Shown here: one piece after another, positions 7,491 to 15,792 of the stretch
Numbering within the stretch: position 1 is the stretch's first letter
How the letters are laid out: every line of letters starts with the position of its first letter
Source: G963422565 sp963422565
GTDB taxonomy: Bacteria > Pseudomonadota > Alphaproteobacteria > MPNO01
Reading direction: 5' to 3'
DNA length: 64,000 bases
Assembly (NCBI GenBank): GCA_963422565.1
Contig: OY730228.1
Coordinates: 682,001-746,000 of the forward strand
Notes under the pieces: model-generated
Seen by the model: the letters and a program-made list of their open reading frames with translations, nothing else
Told to the model about the DNA's origin: nothing
The model's database searches: none
Program-made: the position numbers and the translations under genes

Positions 7491-9641
7491 ATGGCAAACG
7501 CGCTCAGGGAGGCCGCCCCGCCCCGGCCGGCCGGAGATGACTCGGTGGTCGCGCAAAGCACCGACCGCTTCATCAATCGCGAGCTCTCCTGGCTTGCATT
7601 CAATGAACGGGTCCTGGAGGAGTCCAGGAACGTCGCCCACCCGTTGCTGGAACGGCTCCGTTTCCTGTCCATCTCGGCCGCCAATCTCGACGAGTTCTTC
7701 ATGGTGCGCGTGGCCGGTCTGAAGAGGCAGCTGCGATCGGGCCATAATCGACCGAGCCAGGACGGCCTGTCTCCCGCCCGGCAGCTCGCAGCGATCGACG
7801 AGCGGGCGCGCGTACTGATGCGCGAACAGCAGGATTGCCTGCGGGATCTGCGCATCGGCCTCGCGGAGGCCGGCGTCGAGCTGCTCGATCCCGACGCGTT
7901 GACCGAGGACGAGCGGCGCTGGCTCAGGCGCTATTTCGCGGACGAGATATTCCCGGTGCTGACGCCGGTCGCGATCGATCCCGCCCACCCGTTTCCGTTC
8001 ATACCCAATTTCGGCTTCTCCCTGGTTCTCAAGCTCGAGCGACCCGGCGACGAAGAAGACCTTGCCGGACTCGTCGCGATGCCGCATACGGTGCGGCGTT
8101 TCGTCAGGCTTCCGAACCGCAAGTCGGCCTTCATCTCTCTGGAACGAGTCGTCCGACTTCATATCGACCAGCTCTTTCCAGGCTTCGACATCCGCGATGT
8201 CGGCGTGTTCCGGGTCATTCGCGACAGCGACATCGAGATCGAAGAAGAGGCCGAAGACCTCGTGCGCGAATCCGAGGAATTGCTTCGCAAGCGCCGCAGG
8301 GGCTCGGTGATCCGGCTCAAGGTCAATGTCGACATGCCGCCCCAGCTCCGGCGGTTTCTGCTTCACAGCCTAGATGTCGAAAATGTGGACGTGTTCGACG
8401 TAGACGGGCTGCTGGGGCTGGCGGAGACCGACCAGCTCATCGTCGCCGACCGCCCCGATCTGGTGTTCAAACCCAACAAACCGCGCTTTCCCGAACGCAT
8501 TCTCGACTATGACGGCGACTGCTTTGCGGCGATCCGCCAAAAGGACATAATCGTCCACCATCCCTACGAGAGCTTCGATGTGGTGGTCCAGTTCCTTCGC
8601 CAAGCGGCGCAGGATCCCCAGGTCGTCGCCATCAAGCAGACGCTCTACCGGACCGGCGAGAATTCTCCGATCGTGGGCGCTCTGCTGGACGCCGCGGAAG
8701 CCGGCAAATCGGTGACCGCCCTGGTCGAGCTCAAGGCCCGCTTCGACGAGGAGCGCAACATCCGCTGGGCGCGCGACCTCGAACGCGCGGGCGCTCAGGT
8801 CGTGTTCGGCTTCGTCCGGCTGAAGACCCATGCCAAGGTCTCTCTGGTCGTCCGCCGCGAGCAGGGCGCATTGCGATCCTATGTCCATTTCGGGACCGGC
8901 AACTACCATCCGGTCAACGCGCGGATCTACACCGATCTTTCCTATTTCACCTGCGACAAGACGATGTGCCGGGACGCGGCCAAGCTCTTCAACTACATGA
9001 CCGGCACCGGCGTCCCGGAGCTGATGGAGCGCATCGCCATCTCGCCGGGCAGACTCCGCAGCACCCTCTTGGAGCTGATCGATGCCGAGATCGCGCATGC
9101 GCGCGCCAGCCGCCCAGCATGGATTCTCGTCAAGCTCAACGCGTTGGTCGACGGCGAAATCATCGATCGCCTCTACGCCGCGTCCGGCGCCGGCGTCGAG
9201 ATCGATCTCGTGGTGCGGGGCATCTGCTGTCTGCGCCCGGGCGTCCCGGGGCTATCGGACAATATCCGCGTGAAGTCGATCGTCGGCCGGTTCCTGGAGC
9301 ATAGCCGCATCGTCTGCTTCGGAGACGGCCACCCGCCGGGCTCTCCGAACGCGCGAGTCTTCATTTCCTCGGCCGATTGGATGCCGAGGAATCTCGACCG
9401 CCGGGTGGAGACCCTTGTGCCGGTGCTCAACCCGACGGTCCACCAGCAGGTGCTCGACCGGATCATGCAGGCCAACCTGCTCGACGAGGCGCAGAGCTGG
9501 GTGCTCGGCCCCGACAACGCCTACAGGCGGATCCAGGCGAGCGCGGACGCCTTCGACGCGCACGAGTACTTCCTGACCAATCCCAGCCTGTCGGGGCGCG
9601 GCAGCGCGCTTCGCAAGGACACGCTTCGGGAGCCGGGCTGA
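7491..9641 (+). CDS. ppk1: Polyphosphate kinase 1
   Basis: A 716-residue polyphosphate kinase (PPK1), which reversibly moves the ATP gamma-phosphate onto polyphosphate. GAGAGGAGG just ahead of the ATG supports the start. The N-terminal domain opens with INRELSWLAFNERVLEE. The catalytic domains show AIKQTLYRTG, the histidine in LKTHAKVSLVVRRE, FGTGNYHPVNARIYTD, and the second-domain histidine in FLEHSRIVCF. Length is typical. The stop overlaps the probable CTG start of the exopolyphosphatase gene, giving a coupled synthesis/degradation pair, with a SixA-like phosphatase divergent upstream. GATCA/TGATC arms lie in the leader at about 7460-7480. Confidence 0.95.
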   Translation: MANALREAAPPRPAGDDSVVAQSTDRFINRELSWLAFNERVLEESRNVAHPLLERLRFLSISAANLDEFFMVRVAGLKRQLRSGHNRPSQDGLSPARQLAAIDERARVLMREQQDCLRDLRIGLAEAGVELLDPDALTEDERRWLRRYFADEIFPVLTPVAIDPAHPFPFIPNFGFSLVLKLERPGDEEDLAGLVAMPHTVRRFVRLPNRKSAFISLERVVRLHIDQLFPGFDIRDVGVFRVIRDSDIEIEEEAEDLVRESEELLRKRRRGSVIRLKVNVDMPPQLRRFLLHSLDVENVDVFDVDGLLGLAETDQLIVADRPDLVFKPNKPRFPERILDYDGDCFAAIRQKDIIVHHPYESFDVVVQFLRQAAQDPQVVAIKQTLYRTGENSPIVGALLDAAEAGKSVTALVELKARFDEERNIRWARDLERAGAQVVFGFVRLKTHAKVSLVVRREQGALRSYVHFGTGNYHPVNARIYTDLSYFTCDKTMCRDAAKLFNYMTGTGVPELMERIAISPGRLRSTLLELIDAEIAHARASRPAWILVKLNALVDGEIIDRLYAASGAGVEIDLVVRGICCLRPGVPGLSDNIRVKSIVGRFLEHSRIVCFGDGHPPGSPNARVFISSADWMPRNLDRRVETLVPVLNPTVHQQVLDRIMQANLLDEAQSWVLGPDNAYRRIQASADAFDAHEYFLTNPSLSGRGSALRKDTLREPG

Positions 9642-11170
9642 TCGACGAGCGCGTTTCAGGCGCGCCGGCACCCGCCGCGGCCGCCCAACGCGAGACCGCG
9701 CCGGCCTCGGGGCCGATCGGGGTGATCGATATCGGCTCCAACTCGATCCGGCTGGTCGTCTACGACGCGCGTTCGCGGGCGCCTTTGCCGATGCTGAACG
9801 AGAGCATGGTCTGCGCGCTCGGCCGCGACCTCGCCTCCTGCGACCGGCTGGGCGAAGCGGCGATGAACGCCGCGCTCCGCGCGATCGACCGCTTCTGCAG
9901 CCTGGGCCGCGCGATCGGGGTCGAGCGGCTGTCGCTCATCGCGACGGCGGCGGTTCGGGAGGCATCGAACGGCCGCGACTTCGCGGACCGAATCCTGGCG
10001 ACCTGCGGCGCGCCGGTGGATGTACTAAGCGGTGGCGAGGAGGGTCGCATGTCAGCCCTCGGGGTGGCCTGGGCGATGCCGTGCGCGGTCGGCGTCGTCG
10101 GAGACCTCGGCGGCGGCAGCCTTGAACTCGTCGAGATCGCAGAAGGCCGGATCCTGCACCAAGCCACGCTGCCGCTCGGCATTCTGCGGCTCTCCACGCT
10201 CCACGCCGAGTGCCGCGCCGGCGCGAACGTGCGAATCCGCAAGGCCCTCGCCGGCGTCGAATGGCTGGCGCGCGGGACCTGGCGGAATTTCTATCCGGTG
10301 GGCGGCGCATGGCGCGCCGTCGCGCGGGCGCATATGGCGCATATCGACCACCCGCTTCACATGATCGACGGCTATTCCGTCCCGGCCGGACGGATGTCCG
10401 ACGTCTCGGATTGGATCGCGGGGCTCGGCCCGCAGGCGCTGCGCGGGCTCCGGGGAGTTTCGGAACGGCGCCGCTCGAGCCTGCCTCTGGCCGGCGATCT
10501 GATGCGCGCGACCCTCGCCGCCACCGGCGCGGCGCGGGTGACGTTCTCGGCGCACGGCCTGCGCGAAGGCGTCCTCTACACTCGGCTGTCCGAGGCGGAA
10601 CGCAGCGCGGACCCGGCTTTGGCGGCGGCCCGCGAGCTCGCGGGCCGCGAGGCGCGGTTCGACAGCATCGGCACGGCGCTCTTCGCATGGGTCGCGCCGC
10701 TGTTCGAGGAGCGTCACGCCGGGCGGCGGCGCCTGCGACTGATCGCGTGCACGCTCGCCGACATCGGTTGGCGCGAGCATCCCGACTATCGGGACCTTCA
10801 GGCGTTCCAACGGATATTGCGGTTCCCGTTTCCCGGGCTCGCCCACGCGGAACGAGTGTTTCTCGCCTATGCCGTCTTCGTCCGTTACGCGGGCGCGCAG
10901 GACGCATCGGGGATCGGACCGGCCATCGCCTTGATGCCGGCGCGCGCCCGGCGCCGTGCCGCCGTGCTGGGACTCGCGCTCAGGCTCGCCTTCACCGTCT
11001 CGGGCGGCGCCCGGAAAGCCCTGCGCCGAACCCTGCTCGAGATATCGGGCGGGCGGCTCGTTCTTCGGCTGTCCGACGACGCGAACCCGCCGCCGCGGGA
11101 CCGGCTCCTGCGCCAGCTCGAGACCCTTGCCGGGGCCTGCCGGATGCAGGGAGGCCGGGTGGTCGGCTGA
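9638..11170 (+). CDS. ppx: Exopolyphosphatase / guanosine pentaphosphate phosphatase (Ppx/GppA)
   Basis: A 510-residue protein if read from CTG 9638. It has the ASKHA phosphatase core: GVIDIGSNSIRLVVYD near the N-terminus, ATAAVREASNG with the catalytic glutamate, and GDLGGGSLELVEI, followed by a helical C-terminal HD-like region. It hydrolyses polyphosphate or pppGpp. Its frame has no ATG near the proper N-terminus. CTG 9638 overlaps the ppk1 TGA and has GGGAG 8 nt upstream; GTG 9722 would remove the first residues of the beta strand context and lacks a ribosome site. The start is therefore inferred, not certain. It is paired with ppk1. Confidence 0.88.
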   Translation: MIDERVSGAPAPAAAAQRETAPASGPIGVIDIGSNSIRLVVYDARSRAPLPMLNESMVCALGRDLASCDRLGEAAMNAALRAIDRFCSLGRAIGVERLSLIATAAVREASNGRDFADRILATCGAPVDVLSGGEEGRMSALGVAWAMPCAVGVVGDLGGGSLELVEIAEGRILHQATLPLGILRLSTLHAECRAGANVRIRKALAGVEWLARGTWRNFYPVGGAWRAVARAHMAHIDHPLHMIDGYSVPAGRMSDVSDWIAGLGPQALRGLRGVSERRRSSLPLAGDLMRATLAATGAARVTFSAHGLREGVLYTRLSEAERSADPALAAARELAGREARFDSIGTALFAWVAPLFEERHAGRRRLRLIACTLADIGWREHPDYRDLQAFQRILRFPFPGLAHAERVFLAYAVFVRYAGAQDASGIGPAIALMPARARRRAAVLGLALRLAFTVSGGARKALRRTLLEISGGRLVLRLSDDANPPPRDRLLRQLETLAGACRMQGGRVVG

Positions 11171-11189
11171 CGCGGCCTGGTCGCCTGCG

Positions 11190-12386
11190 TCAGACGATCT
11201 CCACCACGACCGCCATCGCGCTGTCGCCGGCGGCGCAGCCGGTGAACAGCCCGTACCCGCCGCCGCGAAGCGCCACCTCCTCGATCAGCTCGATGACCGC
11301 GCGCAGCCCGGTCGGCCCCTGGGGATGGCCCCAGATCAACGAGCAGCCGTAATCGTTCATGTCCTCGATGTCGGCGCCCGTCTCGCGACAGAATACGATA
11401 TCGTTCACCGCGAAGGGGTTGTGGGTCTTGATCGCGGCGACGTCGTCGAGGGCGATGCCGGCATTGTCGAGGGCGCGTCGCGCAGCGCCGATCGGCGCTT
11501 CCGGCATATGGCCCCTGGTCGTCCGCGACATGCCGAAGCCCGCGATGCGAATCTCAGGGCCGGGATCTGCGGCCAATTCCCTGGCGCGCGCGCGGTCGGT
11601 GACCACGACTCCCGCGTTCCCGTCGGCGGGATGGGTCTGCCCCGCATAGGTCACCGTCCCGTCCGCCTGGACCGGGCTCAGCCGGTCGACGGCCTCCCGG
11701 TTGGTCGGATAGACGCCCTCGTCGCCCTCCAGCACCGCTTGCCGTTTGCGCAAGCGGGCGTCGGGCACATCGAGTGGCAGGCTCATATAGCGCCGCTGAA
11801 AGCCGCGCCCGTCGGCGAGCGCGCCCCGATACTGCTCGTAGCGGCGGAGCACCACGTCATGCTGCTCCTCGGTCGTGATCTGCCATTTGCGCGCAACCGT
11901 CTCTGCGGTGTCGATCATCGCGCAGCGGGCATAGGGGTCGGAGGAGAAGTTGCCGAGCACCCAGTCCTCGCTGTCGCCGGTGCCGCCGGTACCGTGGGGC
12001 GCAGGGTAGTAGACATGAGGGTTGTTCGAGGTCCGATCCCCGGCCATGACGAGCGCGACCTCCGCGGTCCCGCCTTCAATCTCCTGCGCCGCGCTCTGCA
12101 GGCAGCGCGCGCCGGTCGCGCAGGCCTGGTTGATGGTGGGCCCGGGAATATGGTCGGCTCCCATCATCCCGGTTACCCAAGGCAGGCCGTAGAAGCATTG
12201 CCGCTGGAGCACGGTCAGGCCGAGCACCGCGTAGTCGAACCTCTCCAGACCGATCCCGCGCCGCGACAGCTCGGCCGACGCCGTATGGGCAAGAAACTCC
12301 ATGCTGTGCAGATGGGAGAGCGCACCCTGCCAGCGGGCGAATGGCGTGCTCCAATAGGCTCCATAGGGGATGTAGGCGTCGATCAC
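11190..12386 (-). CDS. Thiolase family protein (SCP-x-like acetyl-CoA acetyltransferase)
   Basis: A 398-residue thiolase-fold enzyme. The start is GTG 12386 because GGAGG lies 7 nt upstream; a TTG at 12416 gives ten more residues without support. The nucleophile cysteine is in NQACATGARCLQSA (about residue 89), the histidine in KTHNPFAVND, and WGHPQGPTG plus GCAAGDSAMAVVVE form the C-terminal active-site region. These match SCP-x-type thiolases that cleave 3-ketoacyl-CoA or condense acyl-CoAs. It converges on ppx and lies downstream of a VOC gene on the same strand. The cognate substrate is not evident. Confidence 0.82.
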   Translation of the reverse strand: MIDAYIPYGAYWSTPFARWQGALSHLHSMEFLAHTASAELSRRGIGLERFDYAVLGLTVLQRQCFYGLPWVTGMMGADHIPGPTINQACATGARCLQSAAQEIEGGTAEVALVMAGDRTSNNPHVYYPAPHGTGGTGDSEDWVLGNFSSDPYARCAMIDTAETVARKWQITTEEQHDVVLRRYEQYRGALADGRGFQRRYMSLPLDVPDARLRKRQAVLEGDEGVYPTNREAVDRLSPVQADGTVTYAGQTHPADGNAGVVVTDRARARELAADPGPEIRIAGFGMSRTTRGHMPEAPIGAARRALDNAGIALDDVAAIKTHNPFAVNDIVFCRETGADIEDMNDYGCSLIWGHPQGPTGLRAVIELIEEVALRGGGYGLFTGCAAGDSAMAVVVEIV

Positions 12387-12474
12387 GAGCTGGCCTCCGA
12401 GATTCGGTCCCACCAACCCTGGCGCAGCCGCCTCGGAGCGTCAATCCGTAGCCCGTCCGGCGGCCGCCGCGGGG

Positions 12475-12900
12475 TCATTCCCAAGGGTCGTAGCTCCCGA
12501 AATTCCAGAGATTGCCTTCCGGGTCGCGGCACGAGTAGAGGCGCCCGCCATAATCCTGGTCCTCGGGGGGCATCGCGATCCGGGCACCCGCGGCGACGGC
12601 GCGGGCGTGGTGCGCATCGACATCGCTCACGACGACATAGGCGCTCTTGGAGACCGGGGCGTCCGGATCTTCGAGCGGCTTCTGGAGTTCGCCGAACGCG
12701 TCGTCGCGCGCCGAACCGACCATGATCATCCCGTTCCCGAACACGAGCTGGGCGTGGACGACCGTCCCGTCGCCGCCCGGAACGACGAGCTGCTTCTCGA
12801 AGCCAAAGGCTTCGCAGAGCCAATCGATCGCAGCCGGAGCGTCTCGATAACGCACGGCAGGAATGACCGTCGCCGTCGTCGTCTTCGCCAAGTCGGACAT
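12475..12900 (-). CDS. VOC family (glyoxalase/bleomycin-resistance-like) protein
   Basis: A 141-residue vicinal-oxygen-chelate protein of the PhnB/glyoxalase-like type. The pattern is IPAVRYRDAPAAIDWLCEAFGF, then GTVVHAQLVFGNGMIMVGS, then ALAVAAGARI-type helix and a final DPEGNLWNFGSYDPW. The ATG at 12900 is preceded by a GGGCGGGGC stretch. VOC proteins range from isomerases to antibiotic-binding proteins, and nothing here fixes the activity. It is 88 nt upstream of the thiolase on the same strand but need not be in its pathway. Confidence 0.8.
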   Translation of the reverse strand: MSDLAKTTTATVIPAVRYRDAPAAIDWLCEAFGFEKQLVVPGGDGTVVHAQLVFGNGMIMVGSARDDAFGELQKPLEDPDAPVSKSAYVVVSDVDAHHARAVAAGARIAMPPEDQDYGGRLYSCRDPEGNLWNFGSYDPWE

Positions 12901-13399
12901 GCCCCGCCCTTACCATCGCCTGCCGCGCGCCTGCAACGGCGCGGAGCGTAGCGCAAGAGGGCGAGGCCCGCCATGGAATCCGCCCGACGAGGGCTTACGC
13001 GAACCCCCATCCCTCAAGGGAGGCAGTGGGGGGTCTTCCGGCTTGTCGATCGCGGTCCCCGAATGGGAGCCGCTGGATCGACGGCGGGAAGCCGCGGCCG
13101 GCCCCCGCAATCACGGGCGGGATACTAGATCCGCGAGGAACCATACGGGCGGCGCGACCGACCGCATGGACCCTGTCTCTATCGCTGCCGGACATCGGCT
13201 CTCGGCGGACTCGGACCCGGCGGGGGATGCAAGCGAGATGCCGGCGCAGCCGGGCGCCTTGCGCGGCGGACGACAAGATGTTCTTGAATTGTATCAGAAG
13301 CTGGGGTACCAAGGACCGGTCCGGTCGATGCCGACGGTCCCGTGCCGAAGGCGAGGCGTCCCGCTTCGACCGATCACGACCATCAAGAAATCAGGAAAC
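12901..13399. other. 499-bp intergenic region upstream of the CRISPR-associated gene
   Basis: An open rightward frame covers this stretch but has no family-like sequence and no ribosome site, so it is not treated as coding. An imperfect hairpin lies at 13003-13034 (ACCCCCA against TGGGGGGT, with an inner CCCT/AGGG). I looked for spaced direct repeats of CRISPR size and saw none. Confidence 0.5.
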
Positions 13400-15199
13400 A
13401 TGTCTCGCGCGATGCCCTTGCTTGAGGACGAGCCTGACCGGCGGCCGAAGGAAAGCGCGAACGGCGCTGTGTCGCGAAACCATCTTTTGCTGACGGTGCT
13501 GGGGGTGCTGGGGAAGAATCCACGGCGGGCCCGGTATGTGTTGGACGGTCGGGAGTTTGCCGCGGAGCTCGCGCCGGTCGCGCTGCTCGACCTGCTGCCC
13601 GAATCGAAGCGGCCGCATCGTGTCTTGGCTCTCTGCACGCCGGAGGCGGAACGAAGCAGCTGGCCGCTGCTCGAACGGGCCTTGCACGGCCGAGTCCAAA
13701 CCCGGTGCGTTCCGGTCGAAGGCGGCGACGGACAGAACCAGGTCAACGCCTACCTGGAGAGCGTTGCCAGGGCCGTTCCCCCGGACGTCGAGATCACCGT
13801 CGACGTCACCCACGGGTTTCGGCATTTCTCGTTTCTCACCTACATCGCCGTTCTCTATCTGCAAGCGCTGCGCAGTGTCCGGGTGCGCGGGGCGTATTAC
13901 GGGATGCTGAACCAGGACGGGGGGCCGAGCCCGTTCCTCGACCTGCGCCCGCTTCTGGAACTCCCCGACTGGCTCTACGCGCTGCGCGTCCTGCGCGACA
14001 CCGGTAGCGTCCTGCCGATTGTCGAGCCCCTTCGTCGCGCCGGCCCGCTGAACCAGTCGATTCGAAGGATCGAGAAGGACTTGTCGCAGTTTTCGGAGGC
14101 GTATCTTTCAGGCCTGCCCATGGAACTGGGGCAGAAGGCTTTCGGGATCCTTCAGCAACACAAAAGGCAGCTGCGAAAGCGACTCAAACACGACCATAGC
14201 CTGCCCCTTGCCGACGAGCTGATTACATCGCTCAAGAGCATCCTGGAGCCGTTCTCCTTGGCCGATGTGGCTCCGGGAGACGGGTGGAAGAAGCGAGTCG
14301 TGCTGACCGAGCCGGAGTTGAAGCGTCAGGCCAGAGTCATCGACAAGCTACTGCAGAACAGGAATCTCGCGGTCGCGCTCGGCCTCATGAACGAGTGGAC
14401 CGTATCATGGGTTTCGCTACGCCTGGGCTTGGAAAATTGGCTTGACTACGAGCGAGTTCGCCGAAAGGCTGGAGCTCTGCTCGGAGCGATCAGGGCTATC
14501 GAGAGAGACTCCGAACTCAGGGACCGTTTAACGGAACGACAACAGGAGATCGGCGACTTCTGGCACCAGCTCAATGACCTTCGAAACGGATATGCCCATC
14601 ACGGAATGCGCCCCCAAATCCTCGTCGGGAGCGGGCAAGTCGAGAAGAAAATCGAATGCATCAAGGACTACTGGAACGGCACCCTCCGGTTCTGCCCGGA
14701 CTTCTCCCTCTCCCTTGGCCAAGCTTCCGGCCGGATCCTCGTTAGTCCCATCGGTATGCGTCCCGGCGTGCTCTTCAGCGCTTTGCACGCGTGTTGGGCT
14801 AAAGAAGAGGTCGGAGAGCCGACCTTATGTCTTGTCATCTGTTCCAGCGAGACCGAAGGGAAGATTGCCGAGGTCAAAGAACATGCTTCCTATGCAGGGG
14901 AGATTGAGCCGCTTCTCCTGGAAGACCCCTATGGCGGTCCAGGGGAAATCGAGCGTATGGTGGAGGCTGTGCGCGGGCGGTTCATTGGCGCGGACCAAGT
15001 CGTCGTGAATGTCACCGGCGGAACGACGCTGATGGGCCTTGCCGCCGAAGCACTTGCGAACGAAGCTTGCAGGCTCGCCTGCCCGGTCCGCCGCTTCGGA
15101 TTGATCGACCGGAGATCGCCGAAGGAACAGGGCAAGGATCCGTATCGGGCGGGGGAAGCGTTCTGGCTCGACTCCGGAGAGGATGCGGATGCCTGTTGA
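13400..15199 (+). CDS. CRISPR-associated CARF-HEPN-CARF-like protein (DxTHG / TM1812-type, Csx1/Csm6-like)
   Basis: A 599-residue protein. The ATG at 13400 with AGGA upstream starts where family sequence begins. Residues about 27-200 form a CARF Rossmann domain of the 'CRISPR-associated DxTHG' (TM1812) type: LLLTVLGVLGKNPRRARYVLDG at 29-50, and ITVDVTHGFRHFSF with DVTHG at 135-139. Residues about 205-435 are helical and contain R395-NGYA-H400, the Rx4H ribonuclease motif of HEPN domains. Residues about 445-595 form a second Rossmann unit with VVVNVTGGTTLMGL (NVTGG 537-541), the strand-4 motif of other CARF proteins. Expected role: RNase activated by cyclic oligoadenylate from a type III CRISPR complex. 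A CARF-like domain after HEPN is unusual. GC is about 59% at 14281-14640, below neighbours. The stop overlaps the Cmr1 remnant. Confidence 0.82.
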   Translation: MSRAMPLLEDEPDRRPKESANGAVSRNHLLLTVLGVLGKNPRRARYVLDGREFAAELAPVALLDLLPESKRPHRVLALCTPEAERSSWPLLERALHGRVQTRCVPVEGGDGQNQVNAYLESVARAVPPDVEITVDVTHGFRHFSFLTYIAVLYLQALRSVRVRGAYYGMLNQDGGPSPFLDLRPLLELPDWLYALRVLRDTGSVLPIVEPLRRAGPLNQSIRRIEKDLSQFSEAYLSGLPMELGQKAFGILQQHKRQLRKRLKHDHSLPLADELITSLKSILEPFSLADVAPGDGWKKRVVLTEPELKRQARVIDKLLQNRNLAVALGLMNEWTVSWVSLRLGLENWLDYERVRRKAGALLGAIRAIERDSELRDRLTERQQEIGDFWHQLNDLRNGYAHHGMRPQILVGSGQVEKKIECIKDYWNGTLRFCPDFSLSLGQASGRILVSPIGMRPGVLFSALHACWAKEEVGEPTLCLVICSSETEGKIAEVKEHASYAGEIEPLLLEDPYGGPGEIERMVEAVRGRFIGADQVVVNVTGGTTLMGLAAEALANEACRLACPVRRFGLIDRRSPKEQGKDPYRAGEAFWLDSGEDADAC

Positions 15200-15556
15200 G
15201 ATCGATGCGGGATACGAGGTTCTCACGCCGTATGTTCTGCGCGGGGGCCGACCCCACGCGCAGAGCTTCGCCTGCCCGGCTTCAAGGGCGTGCTACGCTT
15301 CTGGTGGCGGGCCCTGGCGTGGTCGCGCTACGCCGCCGATCTCAGCGCGATCGCGCTGCAGAAGGAACGGCTGAAAGACCCCGCCGAACGGCGGGCTTTC
15401 GCGAACGCCGTGCTCGCGACGCGCCAGGATTGGATCGCGCTCTGGCGTCGTGGCGAGAAGCACGATCGGCGCACCAATGTCGGGAGCAGAAAGCTGAAGG
15501 AACGCGCCCGCCTGATCGACCAGGACGCCGCCGAAACGAACGCGGACCGCGCGTAG
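15183..15556 (+). pseudogene. cmr1: Cmr1 (type III-B CRISPR RAMP) remnant, frameshifted and truncated
   Basis: The reading begins at ATG 15183 or 15189, overlapping the end of the CARF gene, with GGAGAGG upstream. The first frame reads IDAGYEVLTPYVLRGG and then loses meaning. Removing one G from the G5 run at 15243-15247 joins it to RGADPTRAELRLPGFKGV and LRFWWRALAWSRY, the hallmark N-terminus of Cmr1 (an LTP...GADP...AELR..SFKG.LRFWWRAL pattern). Cmr1 is the RAMP subunit at the target 3' end of the Cmr complex. The restored frame ends at TAG 15556 after 122 residues, while Cmr1 proteins are about 300 or more. Beyond about residue 55 the sequence no longer looks like Cmr1, suggesting a deletion junction near 15350. 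Cmr2-Cmr6 are absent. Confidence 0.8.
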
Positions 15557-15792
15557 CAGGTCGATAGCGGGCACCGCATCCGTAGCCGTCTCTTTCGTTC
15601 GGTGTTCCGGCGCGCTCGAAGCCATGGGCGGCCGCGGGCTTGCTTGCGGCGGAGACACCGGGCATGCGCGCGGGGCGCCCATGCTCCGGGGTCTTCCGGT
15701 CACCCCGTGGCACCGGCGAAAGCCGATGGTGCTTCGGTGCGCCATAACGACTATGCTGCCCCTGAGATCGTTCGATCGAGCGGAGACGGGTC

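Noticed and set aside
11168..11192. TGACGC/GCGTCA hairpin as a shared terminator of ppx and the thiolase
   Set aside because: Only 6 bp with a 13-nt loop; it contains the two stop codons and has no T-run.
12863..13399. Upstream extension of the CARF-HEPN reading frame
   Set aside because: The frame stays open but lacks a ribosome site and has no family sequence; the TM1812-like start occurs only after ATG 13400.
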